Assembly (NCBI GenBank): GCA_046496945.1
Contig: JAWOGL010000106.1
Location: forward strand, 1-39,059
Origin: Desulfonatronovibrio sp046496945
GTDB lineage: Bacteria; Desulfobacterota; Desulfovibrionia; Desulfovibrionales; Desulfonatronovibrionaceae
Length of the DNA: 39,059 nucleotides
Direction of reading: 5' to 3'
This document shows positions 1 through 7,598 of this stretch, piece after piece (position 1 is the first letter of the stretch; each line of letters starts with the position of its first letter). Below the pieces are notes generated by a model. That model searched no databases and was not told the DNA's origin. It saw only the letters and a program-made list of their open reading frames with translations. A program made the position numbers and the translations under genes.

Positions 1-1
1 C

Positions 2-232
2 TTTGCCTGGTACAAGGAACGTTGTTATGAACCCCGGGATCATGATCCCGGGGACTGGAAAAAGGCCATGGCCCTGGCTGCGGAGTGGGGAAAAAAAATA
101 CCGGTGGGCATCATTTATCAGGCTGACAACCCTTCATTTGAAGAAAAGCTTCCTCATCCCACTGGAGACCTTCTGTACCATAATAAAGTGGATCAGGCTG
201 AACTGACCAGTGTCATGGAGTCCTATGCCTGA
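2..232 (+). CDS. 2-oxoacid:ferredoxin oxidoreductase, beta subunit, C-terminal fragment
   Basis: Open from the first bases of the window in the frame starting at base 2 and ending with TGA at 230-232; 76 residues are visible and the start lies outside. The fragment contains an AMALAAEWGKKIPVGIIYQ stretch followed by FEEKLPHP. This matches the C-terminal tail of the thiamine-diphosphate-binding beta subunit of pyruvate/2-oxoglutarate:ferredoxin oxidoreductases, where a 'KIPIGIFY' segment follows the catalytic domain. These cytoplasmic enzymes oxidatively decarboxylate a 2-oxoacid to acyl-CoA and reduce ferredoxin. The exact substrate (pyruvate, 2-oxoglutarate, branched-chain or aryl) cannot be read from this tail. 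The alpha and gamma subunits are presumably upstream. Confidence 0.75.
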   Translation, partial: FAWYKERCYEPRDHDPGDWKKAMALAAEWGKKIPVGIIYQADNPSFEEKLPHPTGDLLYHNKVDQAELTSVMESYA

Positions 233-428
233 GCAGACCATTGATGGAGGCGCAGGCCTGGTTTTTTTCTCTGTGCCCCGGGGCAATGCTCCTGATCAGG
301 AGCCAATACCGGATGTGTAACCCGAGTTTTTATTAATCAGCTTCTTGCCGGGGCGGACAACTCCTTGCAGATATGCTGCCGGGGGTGGGCTTTGGCAGGG
401 CAATAATATTTCTTAAAGTGCTGTTTCC

Positions 429-923
429 TTGAAAACAAATTCCAGATCCGGCCTGAGCCGGTTCTTTCGTTACTGGCACATCAAACTTTACCGCATACGC
501 GAGAGCCCCCATTCAATCGCCATGGGCCTGTCAGTGGGAGTGTTTGTGGGCTGCCTGCCCATTATCCCCTTTCAAACAGTGGCGGGTCTGGGTTTGGCTC
601 TGCTTTTCAAGTGCAGCAAGATAGCGGCTGCCCTGGGAACATGGGTTACCAATCCCCTGTACGCTCCATTTGTTTATTACGGGCTATATCTTGTGGGCAG
701 GATGGTAATCCGGGTGCGTAAAAAAGAGTTTGATCCTGAAGAGCTTACTCTTTTCAATATTATTAATATGGGCTGGGATTTTTTCTGGTTGATGTTATTT
801 GGCGGACTGGTGGTGGGTTTTGTCTTGTCTCTGGTTACATATCTGCTGTCTTTAAGAATCATAAGAATTTATCATGATAAAAGGGCGGAAAGGAAGCGCA
901 TGAGGCGTCTTAAAAGAATATGA
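429..923 (+). CDS. DUF2062 family membrane protein
   Basis: 164 residues with a TTG start at 429. An in-frame stop at 414-416 and no ATG before residue 32 leave TTG as the only start that keeps the conserved N-terminus. The family hallmark is visible: an ESPHSIAMGLSVGVFVGCLP segment (residues about 25-44) and TWVTNPLYAPFVYYGLYLVG (71-90). Hydrophobic segments lie at about 31-66, 75-95 and 118-143, and the tail is strongly basic. It is an inner-membrane protein of unknown function. The stop codon shares ATGA with the start of rsmA (920-923), so the two are probably translationally coupled. No clear ribosome-binding site precedes the TTG; a 19-codon ORF ending TTGA at 432 might couple translation, but that is speculative. 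Confidence 0.8.
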   Translation: MKTNSRSGLSRFFRYWHIKLYRIRESPHSIAMGLSVGVFVGCLPIIPFQTVAGLGLALLFKCSKIAAALGTWVTNPLYAPFVYYGLYLVGRMVIRVRKKEFDPEELTLFNIINMGWDFFWLMLFGGLVVGFVLSLVTYLLSLRIIRIYHDKRAERKRMRRLKRI

Positions 924-1708
924 ATTCTGGAGCAAAAAAAAGTTTGGGCCAGAATTTTCTGATTGATGAAAATATATGCCGCAAGATTGCAGCCGCCCTG
1001 GATATTGGCCCGGCTGATAATGTCCTTGAAATCGGTCCGGGGCGCGGTGCCCTGACCAGGCCTCTGTCAGATAAGGGAGCTTTGGTCTATGCCCTGGAAA
1101 AAGACAAAGATCTTTGTCTTTCGCTTAAGGCCGAGATGCCGGAACTTAATATTGTCTGCGCTGACGCCCTGGACTGGGACTGGTCCAGACTCAATCGTCT
1201 GAACCGGCTCAGGATCACGGGGAATCTCCCATATAATATCGCATCCAGGCTTCTCTGGGATATGGCCGGTCAGATGTTGAATTTTAATAAAGCGGTTTTT
1301 ATGGTTCAAAAGGAGGTAGGTCAGAGGATCGCGGCTGATCCTGGATCAAAAACCTATGGCGCGCTTTCGGTCTGGATCCAGTCGTTCTGGATTCCAAAGA
1401 TTCTATTTATGGTTTCCCCCAAGGTTTTCAGACCCAGGCCAAAGATTGAATCCGCAGTTCTGGGATTTAAACTTATTAACACAGAAAAAAAATTTTTTTC
1501 CAATGAGCAGCTGGCCAGAACCATCCGGATCTTGTTTCAAAAAAGACGCAAGCAGATTGGGACTATTTTGAAAAGTTATTGGAATAATGAGATAATTTCT
1601 TTTCTGGAAAGCCGGGGAATTGATCCCAGATCAAGGCCGGAAGACCTCAGCCCTGCTGATTTTCAGGGCCTTTCCCGGGTTGTTTTTTTGAAGAATCAGC
1701 AAATTTAG
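920..1708 (+). CDS. rsmA: 16S rRNA (adenine-N6,N6)-dimethyltransferase
   Basis: 262 residues, the usual length of KsgA/RsmA. It dimethylates two adjacent adenines in the 3'-terminal hairpin of 16S rRNA late in 30S assembly, using S-adenosylmethionine. The N-terminal KSLGQNFLID signature is at residues 7-16. The SAM-binding motif I VLEIGPGRGALT is at 35-46, and the catalytic NLPYN motif (IV) is at 102-106. The basic C-terminal domain with FQKRRKQIG is present. The ATG at 920 overlaps the DUF2062 stop by four bases and there is no independent Shine-Dalgarno sequence, which suggests coupling. Nothing unusual is seen in the active site. Confidence 0.95.
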   Translation: MNSGAKKSLGQNFLIDENICRKIAAALDIGPADNVLEIGPGRGALTRPLSDKGALVYALEKDKDLCLSLKAEMPELNIVCADALDWDWSRLNRLNRLRITGNLPYNIASRLLWDMAGQMLNFNKAVFMVQKEVGQRIAADPGSKTYGALSVWIQSFWIPKILFMVSPKVFRPRPKIESAVLGFKLINTEKKFFSNEQLARTIRILFQKRRKQIGTILKSYWNNEIISFLESRGIDPRSRPEDLSPADFQGLSRVVFLKNQQI

Positions 1709-1903
1709 ACTTGACTTGAGCCCGGAAATTTTGTTTGACCTATGTATCTTGCTTGCGCAAAGGGTTAAAACCCTGTATCCAGTTTTAAACCGCTCAATGA
1801 TTCAAGCCGGGATCCGGCCATAATCTCTTTGCTGTTTAGAATATATATTTATGAGTGAGTGAATGGTTTTTTTAAGTTAAACTTTTGAAGGAGGAAGCTA
1901 CTG

Positions 1904-2176
1904 ATGACAAAAGCCGACTTGGTATCTAAAATGGCGGATAAAGCAGGTCTTACCAAAACCGACTCTGAAAAGGCCCTTAATGCTTTTCTGGAATCCGTAG
2001 AGGAGACTCTGGTCAGCGAAGGCAAGCTGACCCTGACCGGTTTCGGTACTTTTGCTGTGGAACAGAGAAAGGCCCGCAACGGTCGCAATCCCCGAACAGG
2101 CGAAGAGATCAAGATCCCGGCCTGCAAGGTGGTAAAATTCAGGCCCGGCAAAATCCTTAAGGATGCTGTTAAATAA
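1904..2176 (+). CDS. hup: HU-family nucleoid DNA-binding protein
   Basis: 90 residues, full length for an HU subunit. It is preceded by a strong AAGGAGG site nine bases before the ATG. The DNA-binding arm signature GRNPRTGEEIKIPA lies at about residues 61-74, and the N-terminal MTKADLVSKMA helix is typical. HU dimers bend and wrap DNA non-specifically and take part in replication, recombination and repair. It may be the only gene of a short transcript together with the small membrane peptide that follows. A 14-bp perfect palindrome, AGGGTT-AA-AACCCT, lies at 1761-1774 upstream; whether it is an operator or part of the rsmA 3' end cannot be decided. IHF subunits are the main alternative, but the arm sequence is more HU-like. 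Confidence 0.93.
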   Translation: MTKADLVSKMADKAGLTKTDSEKALNAFLESVEETLVSEGKLTLTGFGTFAVEQRKARNGRNPRTGEEIKIPACKVVKFRPGKILKDAVK

Positions 2177-2197
2177 TAATCAAGTGTGGAGGCCCTG

Positions 2198-2404
2198 ATG
2201 ATCGACCTTAAATGGAAAACCATGATGCCCGGCGAATCCATTCAGAGTATGCTTCCTCAGGACATACCCTGGTGGCTGGCTGATCATTTTGTATTTTTCA
2301 GTGTCCTGTATCTGGTTCTTTTGACCATAGGACTGGGAGTCGGGTTTGTAGTTTTTCAATCAATCAGTGACACCCTTGCTGATAAAAGAAAGCTTGCAGA
2401 ATAA
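2198..2404 (+). CDS. small single-span membrane protein, unrecognised
   Basis: 68 residues from the ATG at 2198. An in-frame GTG lies at 2186, but GGAGG at 2188-2192 sits five bases before the ATG, so the ATG is the better start. The peptide has a soluble N-terminus with MMPGESIQSMLPQDIPWW and then one hydrophobic helix at about residues 31-54. A short polar tail (DTLADKRKLAE) follows. I do not recognise the family. It follows HU by 21 bases and ends 25 bases before a strong terminator, so it is probably co-transcribed with HU. Length, ribosome-binding site and single-helix design support a real gene; function is unknown. Confidence 0.65.
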   Translation: MIDLKWKTMMPGESIQSMLPQDIPWWLADHFVFFSVLYLVLLTIGLGVGFVVFQSISDTLADKRKLAE

Positions 2405-2420
2405 TCTTTGGAGCTTATAA

Positions 2421-2457
2421 GCAAAAAAAAAGAGGGCCCTGGCCCTCTTTTTTTTTG
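2421..2457. terminator. bidirectional intrinsic terminator
   Basis: A perfect stem AAGAGGGCC/GGCCCTCTT (2430-2438 with 2441-2449) is preceded by a run of A and followed by a run of T, so it can work on both strands. It closes the HU/small membrane protein unit and separates it from the rpsU operon. Confidence 0.9.
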
Positions 2458-2491
2458 CTTGCAATGAACTGGTTTGTTGTTTATATATTTC

Positions 2492-2572
2492 CTTTGGCCT
2501 GCTGTTCAGTAAAAAATCCAAAGCCGGACAGGACAGGAAAAGAATATGTTCATTTCCGGATTAAGGCCGGAA
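2492..2572 (+). promoter_or_regulatory. possible structured leader of rpsU
   Basis: Two complementary pairs lie between the terminator and rpsU: CTTTGG (2492-2497) with CCAAAG (2518-2523), and TTCCGG (2554-2559) with CCGGAA (2567-2572). The second hairpin ends eight bases before the AAGGAGGTGA ribosome-binding site. This could be a translational control element for S21, but no known leader class is recognised. Confidence 0.3.
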
Positions 2573-2596
2573 TAGCTTGTAAGGAGGTGAGTTTTA

Positions 2597-2797
2597 GTGC
2601 CGGGAGTTACCCTAGGAGAACATGATAATTTTGACTATGCTTTGCGTAAGTTTAAAAAGCAGGTTGAAAAAGCGGGAATACTTTCCGAACTGAAGAAAAG
2701 GCAGCATTATGAAAAGCCCAGTATTCAGAAAAAGAAAAAAGAAGCCGCTGCCAGAAAAAGGTTAATCAAGAAAATGCGCAAAATGCAGATGATGTAA
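2597..2797 (+). CDS. rpsU: 30S ribosomal protein bS21
   Basis: 66 residues with a GTG start at 2597, preceded by AAGGAGGTGA (2581-2590), an exact anti-16S match. The sequence is highly basic, with the bS21 pattern of a DNFDYALRKFKKQVEKAGIL helix (residues about 11-30) and a lysine/arginine-rich tail. S21 sits on the 30S platform near the 16S 3' end and helps initiation. It opens the macromolecular-synthesis cluster, and yqeY starts two bases after its stop. Confidence 0.95.
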   Translation: MPGVTLGEHDNFDYALRKFKKQVEKAGILSELKKRQHYEKPSIQKKKKEAAARKRLIKKMRKMQMM

Positions 2798-2799
2798 AA

Positions 2800-3246
2800 A
2801 TGTTGATTACTGAGCGCATTGAAAAAGACTTTATCCTTGCTTACAAGAACAAAGAAACCGAAAAAGTGGCTGTCTTGCGCTTGCTCAAGGCAGCCTTTAA
2901 AAACAAGCAGGTTGAACTAAGAAGAGACCTTACTGATGCTGAGGCCCTGGACGTGCTTACCAGGGAGATTAAACAGAGACAGGAATCCATACATCAGTTT
3001 ACCCGGGCCGGTCGGGAAGATCTCAGTTTGAAAGAGCAAAATGAGTTGACATTCATTAAACCCTACCTGCCTTCCCCCCTTACTCCGGATGAAATGAGAC
3101 AGATTGCAGCGGAAATAAAAGCTGAGCTTGGCATTACTGATATGAAGGGTATGGGCCTGCTTATGAAGACTGTTGCCAAAAGGTATCCGGGACGAACCGA
3201 TGGACGCGAACTCAGCATGATAGTCCGGAACCTGCTTTCTTCCTGA
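2800..3246 (+). CDS. yqeY: GatB/YqeY domain protein
   Basis: 148 residues, the normal length of free-standing YqeY proteins, which resemble the C-terminal domain of the GatB amidotransferase subunit. Visible conserved parts are an N-terminal helical region with AVLRLLKAA, a central EIKQRQESI segment and the C-terminal DMKGMGLLMKTVAKRYPG. The domain resembles a tRNA-binding tail, but the role of the stand-alone protein is unsettled. Its start is two bases past the rpsU stop, so it is almost certainly co-translated with rpsU. In many bacteria yqeY sits between rpsU and dnaG, as here. Confidence 0.9.
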   Translation: MLITERIEKDFILAYKNKETEKVAVLRLLKAAFKNKQVELRRDLTDAEALDVLTREIKQRQESIHQFTRAGREDLSLKEQNELTFIKPYLPSPLTPDEMRQIAAEIKAELGITDMKGMGLLMKTVAKRYPGRTDGRELSMIVRNLLSS

Positions 3247-3377
3247 GATTGTCTGCCCGGAATAATTTGTTTTTCGGCAACAGCCTGCTATCCCCTGTTT
3301 CTCATCGCCCTCTGAATATTAAACTATGAAGCCCAAGTTCACGCGGCCTTGATCAGGCCCGCTATCAATACTCTGCT

Positions 3378-5678
3378 ATGGAATCTAAAACTATTAATAT
3401 GCTGGAGTTCCCCAAAGTCCTTCAGTATTTGAGCGACCAGGCTGTCTCCCCTTCGGGAAAGCAGGCCTGCCTTGAAGTGTCTTTTTTTGAGAATTCCCAT
3501 GAGCTGGATTTTGAGCTGAGCCTTCTAAGAGAAATAATTTCCTCCCATGAAGAATACGGCCTGTCCCTCAACTTTTTTCCTGACATCACTTCTTATCTAA
3601 ACGATCTCAAGTATCCTGACTCGGTTTTTGATACTGAGTATTTCTGGGATTTTTCTGCTTTCCTTAGAGAAGCAGAAGCTTTTTTCACTTCCATACAAAA
3701 AATTGACCAGCACAGATATCCTATATTAAAGGCTTTGCAATCCCGGGTGATCTGGCCGGAAAAATTTGTCGGCGCTCTTAAAAGGTGTCTGGGACCCACC
3801 GGAGAAATCAGGGACGAGAGTTCTCCGGAGTTATACGCGGTCAGAGAGGAAATAAGGTCCATCAGGCAACAATGTTCCAAAAAAGTAAGCGATTCCCTGG
3901 ATTCTGCAAATATTTCCCGGTACCTCCAGGACGAGTACCTGACCATTTCCTCGGACAGGTATGTTCTGGCCCTGAAGTCCAACTTCAAAGGCCGGATTCA
4001 GGGGATAATTCATGATTATTCCCAGACCGGAGAGACCTGTTATTTTGAGCCCTTCTTCCTCACGGAACTCAATAATAAACTGCAGAAGCTCAAACAGCAG
4101 GAAAGAAAGGAACTGCGGGCAATACTCAGATATCTTACCGGTTTATGCAGACAATCGGCATCCGATATAGCAAGTACGGCCAGCTGGCTGGCAAGAATGG
4201 ATTTTATTCTGGCCAAGGCCGGATTAGCAGCAAAGCTGGGTGCTGAACCACTGAGCATCTCCGATAATAAGGGGCTGAAGCTTAAAAATGTGCGCCATCC
4301 CCTGCTGGTGCTGGGAGGATTTTCCGCAGTACCCGTAGACATCGAGCTTCTACCCGGTCAACAGGCTTTGATTATTTCCGGAGGTAATGCCGGAGGTAAA
4401 ACCGTATGTCTGAAAACCCTTGGTCTGGCAGCTCTTATGGCTCGGTGCGCTTTGCCTGTTCCTGCGGATGAGGGCAGCGTCATGCCCGGCTGGAACAACA
4501 TTTTTGTATCCATGGTTTCCCAGCAGAGCGTTGAAGAGAGTCTGAGCACTTTTACAGCCCAGATTGATCACTTCTGCAGGTTCTGGCCCAGGATCGATGA
4601 GAAATCCCTGGTTATCCTGGATGAATTCGGGGTGGGCACTGATCCTGGTGAGGGCGCGGCACTGGCGCAGGCAGTGGTGGATGAGCTCCTGGAAAAAAAA
4701 GCCTGGGTGGCTACGGCTACTCATTTTCCCGCCTTAAAATCGTATGCATTGACCAGGGATTACGTTCGGGCTGCTTCCGTGCTTTTTGATGATAAAACCG
4801 GGAAACCCCTGTACCGTATCGCTTATGATCAGGTAGGGGCCAGTCTGGCCCTGGGCGTGGCCAGGGAAAAGGGACTGCCCGGAGGAATTCTTGCCCGGGC
4901 GGAAAAGTATATGCTGGTGGAAGGGCAAGGTCAGAGCGAAGTTTTTGAAAAACTGAACAGGCTGGCTGTTCAGAGGGAGAAGGAATTGGACAGTCTCAAA
5001 AAGAAAGAGGCTGTACTGGAAGAAAAGTTTGAGAAAAAGACAAAGGATCTTGTCAGACAGAAGCATTTCCTGATGGATGAAATAAAATCCACTGCCCGGG
5101 AAATCTTAACGCAGTGGCAGACCAGGAAAATCGGCCGCAAAAAAGCGTTAAAAGATCTGACACATCTAAAATCCCGGGCTGAAGGAGTTCAGGATAAGCC
5201 CGGTTCACTCCCTGAAGAAACCTTGCCCTGGGACAAAGTCTTGCCGGGAGACAGGTATACTTATAAACCCTGGGACAAACCAGGGATTGTTCAGGAAAAA
5301 GACGAAAAAAAGAGGCAGGTCAAGATAGATCTGGGAGGGATCTCCCTGTGGGTGGATTTGACCTCCCTAAAGAGCGGTGCCCCGGAATCAATGGTTAAAT
5401 CAGCGCCTGTGTCTACTTCCGGATCTGCCGGGAATGTTCCCATAAGGCTCGATCTAAGAGGTCAATACGTCGAGGAAGCACTGTCCGAGCTGGAACAATA
5501 TCTGGATCAGGCAATTCTGGCCGGCAGAAAGCATCTGGAAATCATACACGGCAAGGGAACAGGGGCCTTAAGATCCGCGGTGCACGAATATTTAAAAAAC
5601 AGCGTGCATGTGGCCGGATTCAGCTGCTCTTCCCGGGTGTCCGGTGGAGAGGGTGTGACTGAGGTGGAACTGAAATAG
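3378..5678 (+). CDS. mutS2: endonuclease MutS2 with Smr domain
   Basis: 766 residues, normal for MutS2. Order: N-terminal clamp/core (about 1-300); MutS-type ATPase with Walker A SGGNAGGKT at 334-342, a SQQSVEESLSTF segment, Walker B LVILDEFGVGTDP at 411-423 and ATHFPALK near 447-454; a charged coiled-coil (about 495-580); and a C-terminal Smr domain (about 692-766) with LDLRGQYVEEAL and HGKGTGALR. In other bacteria MutS2 suppresses homologous recombination or rescues collided ribosomes; it lacks the mismatch-recognition domain of MutS. The usual proline of GPNxGGKT is glycine here (G336). A GGCCT/AGGCC hairpin (3345-3359) lies just before the gene and the ribosome-binding site is weak. It sits inside the rpsU-rpoD cluster. 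Confidence 0.93.
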   Translation: MESKTINMLEFPKVLQYLSDQAVSPSGKQACLEVSFFENSHELDFELSLLREIISSHEEYGLSLNFFPDITSYLNDLKYPDSVFDTEYFWDFSAFLREAEAFFTSIQKIDQHRYPILKALQSRVIWPEKFVGALKRCLGPTGEIRDESSPELYAVREEIRSIRQQCSKKVSDSLDSANISRYLQDEYLTISSDRYVLALKSNFKGRIQGIIHDYSQTGETCYFEPFFLTELNNKLQKLKQQERKELRAILRYLTGLCRQSASDIASTASWLARMDFILAKAGLAAKLGAEPLSISDNKGLKLKNVRHPLLVLGGFSAVPVDIELLPGQQALIISGGNAGGKTVCLKTLGLAALMARCALPVPADEGSVMPGWNNIFVSMVSQQSVEESLSTFTAQIDHFCRFWPRIDEKSLVILDEFGVGTDPGEGAALAQAVVDELLEKKAWVATATHFPALKSYALTRDYVRAASVLFDDKTGKPLYRIAYDQVGASLALGVAREKGLPGGILARAEKYMLVEGQGQSEVFEKLNRLAVQREKELDSLKKKEAVLEEKFEKKTKDLVRQKHFLMDEIKSTAREILTQWQTRKIGRKKALKDLTHLKSRAEGVQDKPGSLPEETLPWDKVLPGDRYTYKPWDKPGIVQEKDEKKRQVKIDLGGISLWVDLTSLKSGAPESMVKSAPVSTSGSAGNVPIRLDLRGQYVEEALSELEQYLDQAILAGRKHLEIIHGKGTGALRSAVHEYLKNSVHVAGFSCSSRVSGGEGVTEVELK

Positions 5679-5843
5679 GTTTCAGGATGAAGATGTAAAA
5701 CTTCATAATCAGGGCCCGGTTCACGGATTCAGGGCGTATAAGCGAAAATATCCTAAAATTAGGATCAGGTATGGACAAAGTATTTCCCAGCCTTAATTAT
5801 TCAAGTTGAATTATGTTCTAATCGTGCCGGGACAGGATGCATA

Positions 5844-7547
5844 ATGGGCATTATTGATTCCAAGAGTATAGCTGAAATTAAATCCAGACTGTCTCTGGTC
5901 GATGTAGTAAACAGGTTTGTTGAGTTGAAACCGGTGGGCGACAGGTGGAGCGCTCCGTGTCCGTTTCATCAGGAGACCAAACCTTCATTTACAGTCAGTC
6001 CGGATAAAGGTTTTTATTATTGTTTCGGTTGCCAGGCTTCTGGTGATGTCATTGAATTTTATAAAAATATTAATGGGCTGGATTTTGCCGAAGCAGTCAG
6101 ACAGCTGGCCAGAGAAGCCGGGATTGAAATAGAGGACCATTTTTCTTCCCGGGAAAGTAAAGAAAAAAACCAGGTAAGCATTTCCCAGGAAGTAAATTCT
6201 TTGTCAGGGAAATTTTTTTTGGATTTTCTCTGGTCAGGACGGGACCAGACGCCCCGAAAATACCTGGTTTCCAGAAAAATATCAGAAACCATGATCAAAG
6301 AGTTCCGTTTGGGCTGGAGCCCCGCAGGGTGGCAGAACCTGACCGGGTTTCTGGAAAAACAGGGTTTTACCCCGGAAGACGGGGTGCTGGCGGGTGTGTT
6401 AAGCCGAAATCAAAACGGCAGGATATATGACCGCTTCAGGTCCAGGCTGATCTTTCCCATAATCAGCCTGTCCGGGATGGTGGTGGCTTTCGGAGCAAGG
6501 GTGGTTGATGACGCGGAACCCAAATACCTGAACAGCAGCGAAAGTCCAATTTATAAAAAAGGGGACCATCTCTACGGTCTTTTTCAGGCCAGGAAACATA
6601 TCACCCAGACCAAAAAGGTTTTTTTGACCGAGGGATACCTGGACGTAATCGCTTTGCATCAGCACGGTTATCCCAACAGCTGCGGAATACTGGGTACAGC
6701 CCTGACTCATGCTCAGGTAACCCGACTGGCCGGACTCTGCAAAGAGGTGATTCTTCTGTTTGACGGAGACAGGGCCGGACAAAACGCTGCTTTCAGAAGT
6801 GCTCAAATGCTTCTGGATGCCGGGCTGAGCTGCAGGGTGCTGACCTTTCCCCAGGGAGAAGACGCTCATAGCTTGCTGACCACCAGTGACAAACAAGTTT
6901 TTGAAGATTTGCTTAAGCAGGCCGTATCAGGGCTGGAATACTGCCTTAACGTGGTAGGCACAGAGAAGTCGCCCAGGGAAGTCATGAGCTGGGTAAATAA
7001 ATTCCTGGGCAATCTTACAGATTTTTCTCTTAAGACGTATTATATACCCAAAGTTGCAGCAAGACTTGGCCTGACTGAAGTTGAGCTTAGAAAAAATCTG
7101 GAAAAGAACAGTGCCCGTCCAACCGGCAAAGGAAACAGTATCCTGAAGAAGCAGCACCAGGGTCCTGAGCAGCGGGACCGGGAAATTTTGACTTTTGCTT
7201 CATGTTTTCCGGAATTCAGGCCTGAACTGGAACAAAAAAATATTTCCCTGGTTTTGAGTACAGACTGGGCCAGGAAATTCTGGGAAAAGATCAAGGACAA
7301 AACCAGAGAAAATGAGAAGCTGGATCTGGATGGCCAAGAACTTGATTTTTATGTCCAGGCCAGATTGCAACAGGGTTCATTAAGCAAAAACAAGACCCGG
7401 GTTTTCCAGGAATTAGAAACCTTTATCGGTCATGCTTCTCTGAACATGACCAAGCAGAATTTGAAACAAGCCCTTATAAGGGCTCAAAAACATAATGATT
7501 ACCCGGAAATTAAAAGGATTCTCGGGCTAATGCAAAATACTTTTTAA
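5844..7547 (+). CDS. dnaG: DNA primase
   Basis: 567 residues, full length. The N-terminal CHC2 zinc finger has C39, H42, C60 and C63. The TOPRIM catalytic core shows EGYLD (263-267) and DGDRAG (307-312), the metal-binding acidic residues. The C-terminal region (about 430-567) should bind the replicative helicase and is poorly conserved, as usual. The enzyme makes RNA primers for lagging-strand synthesis. It follows mutS2 after 165 bases, which contain a small ATGAAG/CTTCAT hairpin near 5687-5707 but no obvious terminator. It precedes rpoD by 51 bases. Confidence 0.96.
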   Translation: MGIIDSKSIAEIKSRLSLVDVVNRFVELKPVGDRWSAPCPFHQETKPSFTVSPDKGFYYCFGCQASGDVIEFYKNINGLDFAEAVRQLAREAGIEIEDHFSSRESKEKNQVSISQEVNSLSGKFFLDFLWSGRDQTPRKYLVSRKISETMIKEFRLGWSPAGWQNLTGFLEKQGFTPEDGVLAGVLSRNQNGRIYDRFRSRLIFPIISLSGMVVAFGARVVDDAEPKYLNSSESPIYKKGDHLYGLFQARKHITQTKKVFLTEGYLDVIALHQHGYPNSCGILGTALTHAQVTRLAGLCKEVILLFDGDRAGQNAAFRSAQMLLDAGLSCRVLTFPQGEDAHSLLTTSDKQVFEDLLKQAVSGLEYCLNVVGTEKSPREVMSWVNKFLGNLTDFSLKTYYIPKVAARLGLTEVELRKNLEKNSARPTGKGNSILKKQHQGPEQRDREILTFASCFPEFRPELEQKNISLVLSTDWARKFWEKIKDKTRENEKLDLDGQELDFYVQARLQQGSLSKNKTRVFQELETFIGHASLNMTKQNLKQALIRAQKHNDYPEIKRILGLMQNTF

Positions 7548-7560
7548 TATAGAGGACTGT

Positions 7561-7576
7561 ACAGGCCCTGGCCTGT
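7561..7576 (+). promoter_or_regulatory. dnaG-rpoD intercistronic hairpin
   Basis: A perfect inverted repeat ACAGGCC-CT-GGCCTGT lies in the 51-base gap between dnaG and rpoD and has no U-tract, so it is not a terminator. Such a stem could be an mRNA processing or stability element that sets different primase and sigma-factor levels. That role is inferred by analogy with the processed dnaG-rpoD junction of E. coli. Confidence 0.45.
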
Positions 7577-7598
7577 CATCCATTATCTCAGGGGGAGG

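Noticed and set aside
3..206. 67-residue reading frame at the window start
   Set aside because: It is out of frame with the recognisable oxidoreductase tail at 2-232, whose sequence matches a known family; the other frame is a shadow.
1735..1849. HU promoter from TTGACC and TAGAAT/TATATT boxes
   Set aside because: Boxes of the right kind occur, but no pair has 16-18 base spacing, so no promoter was called.
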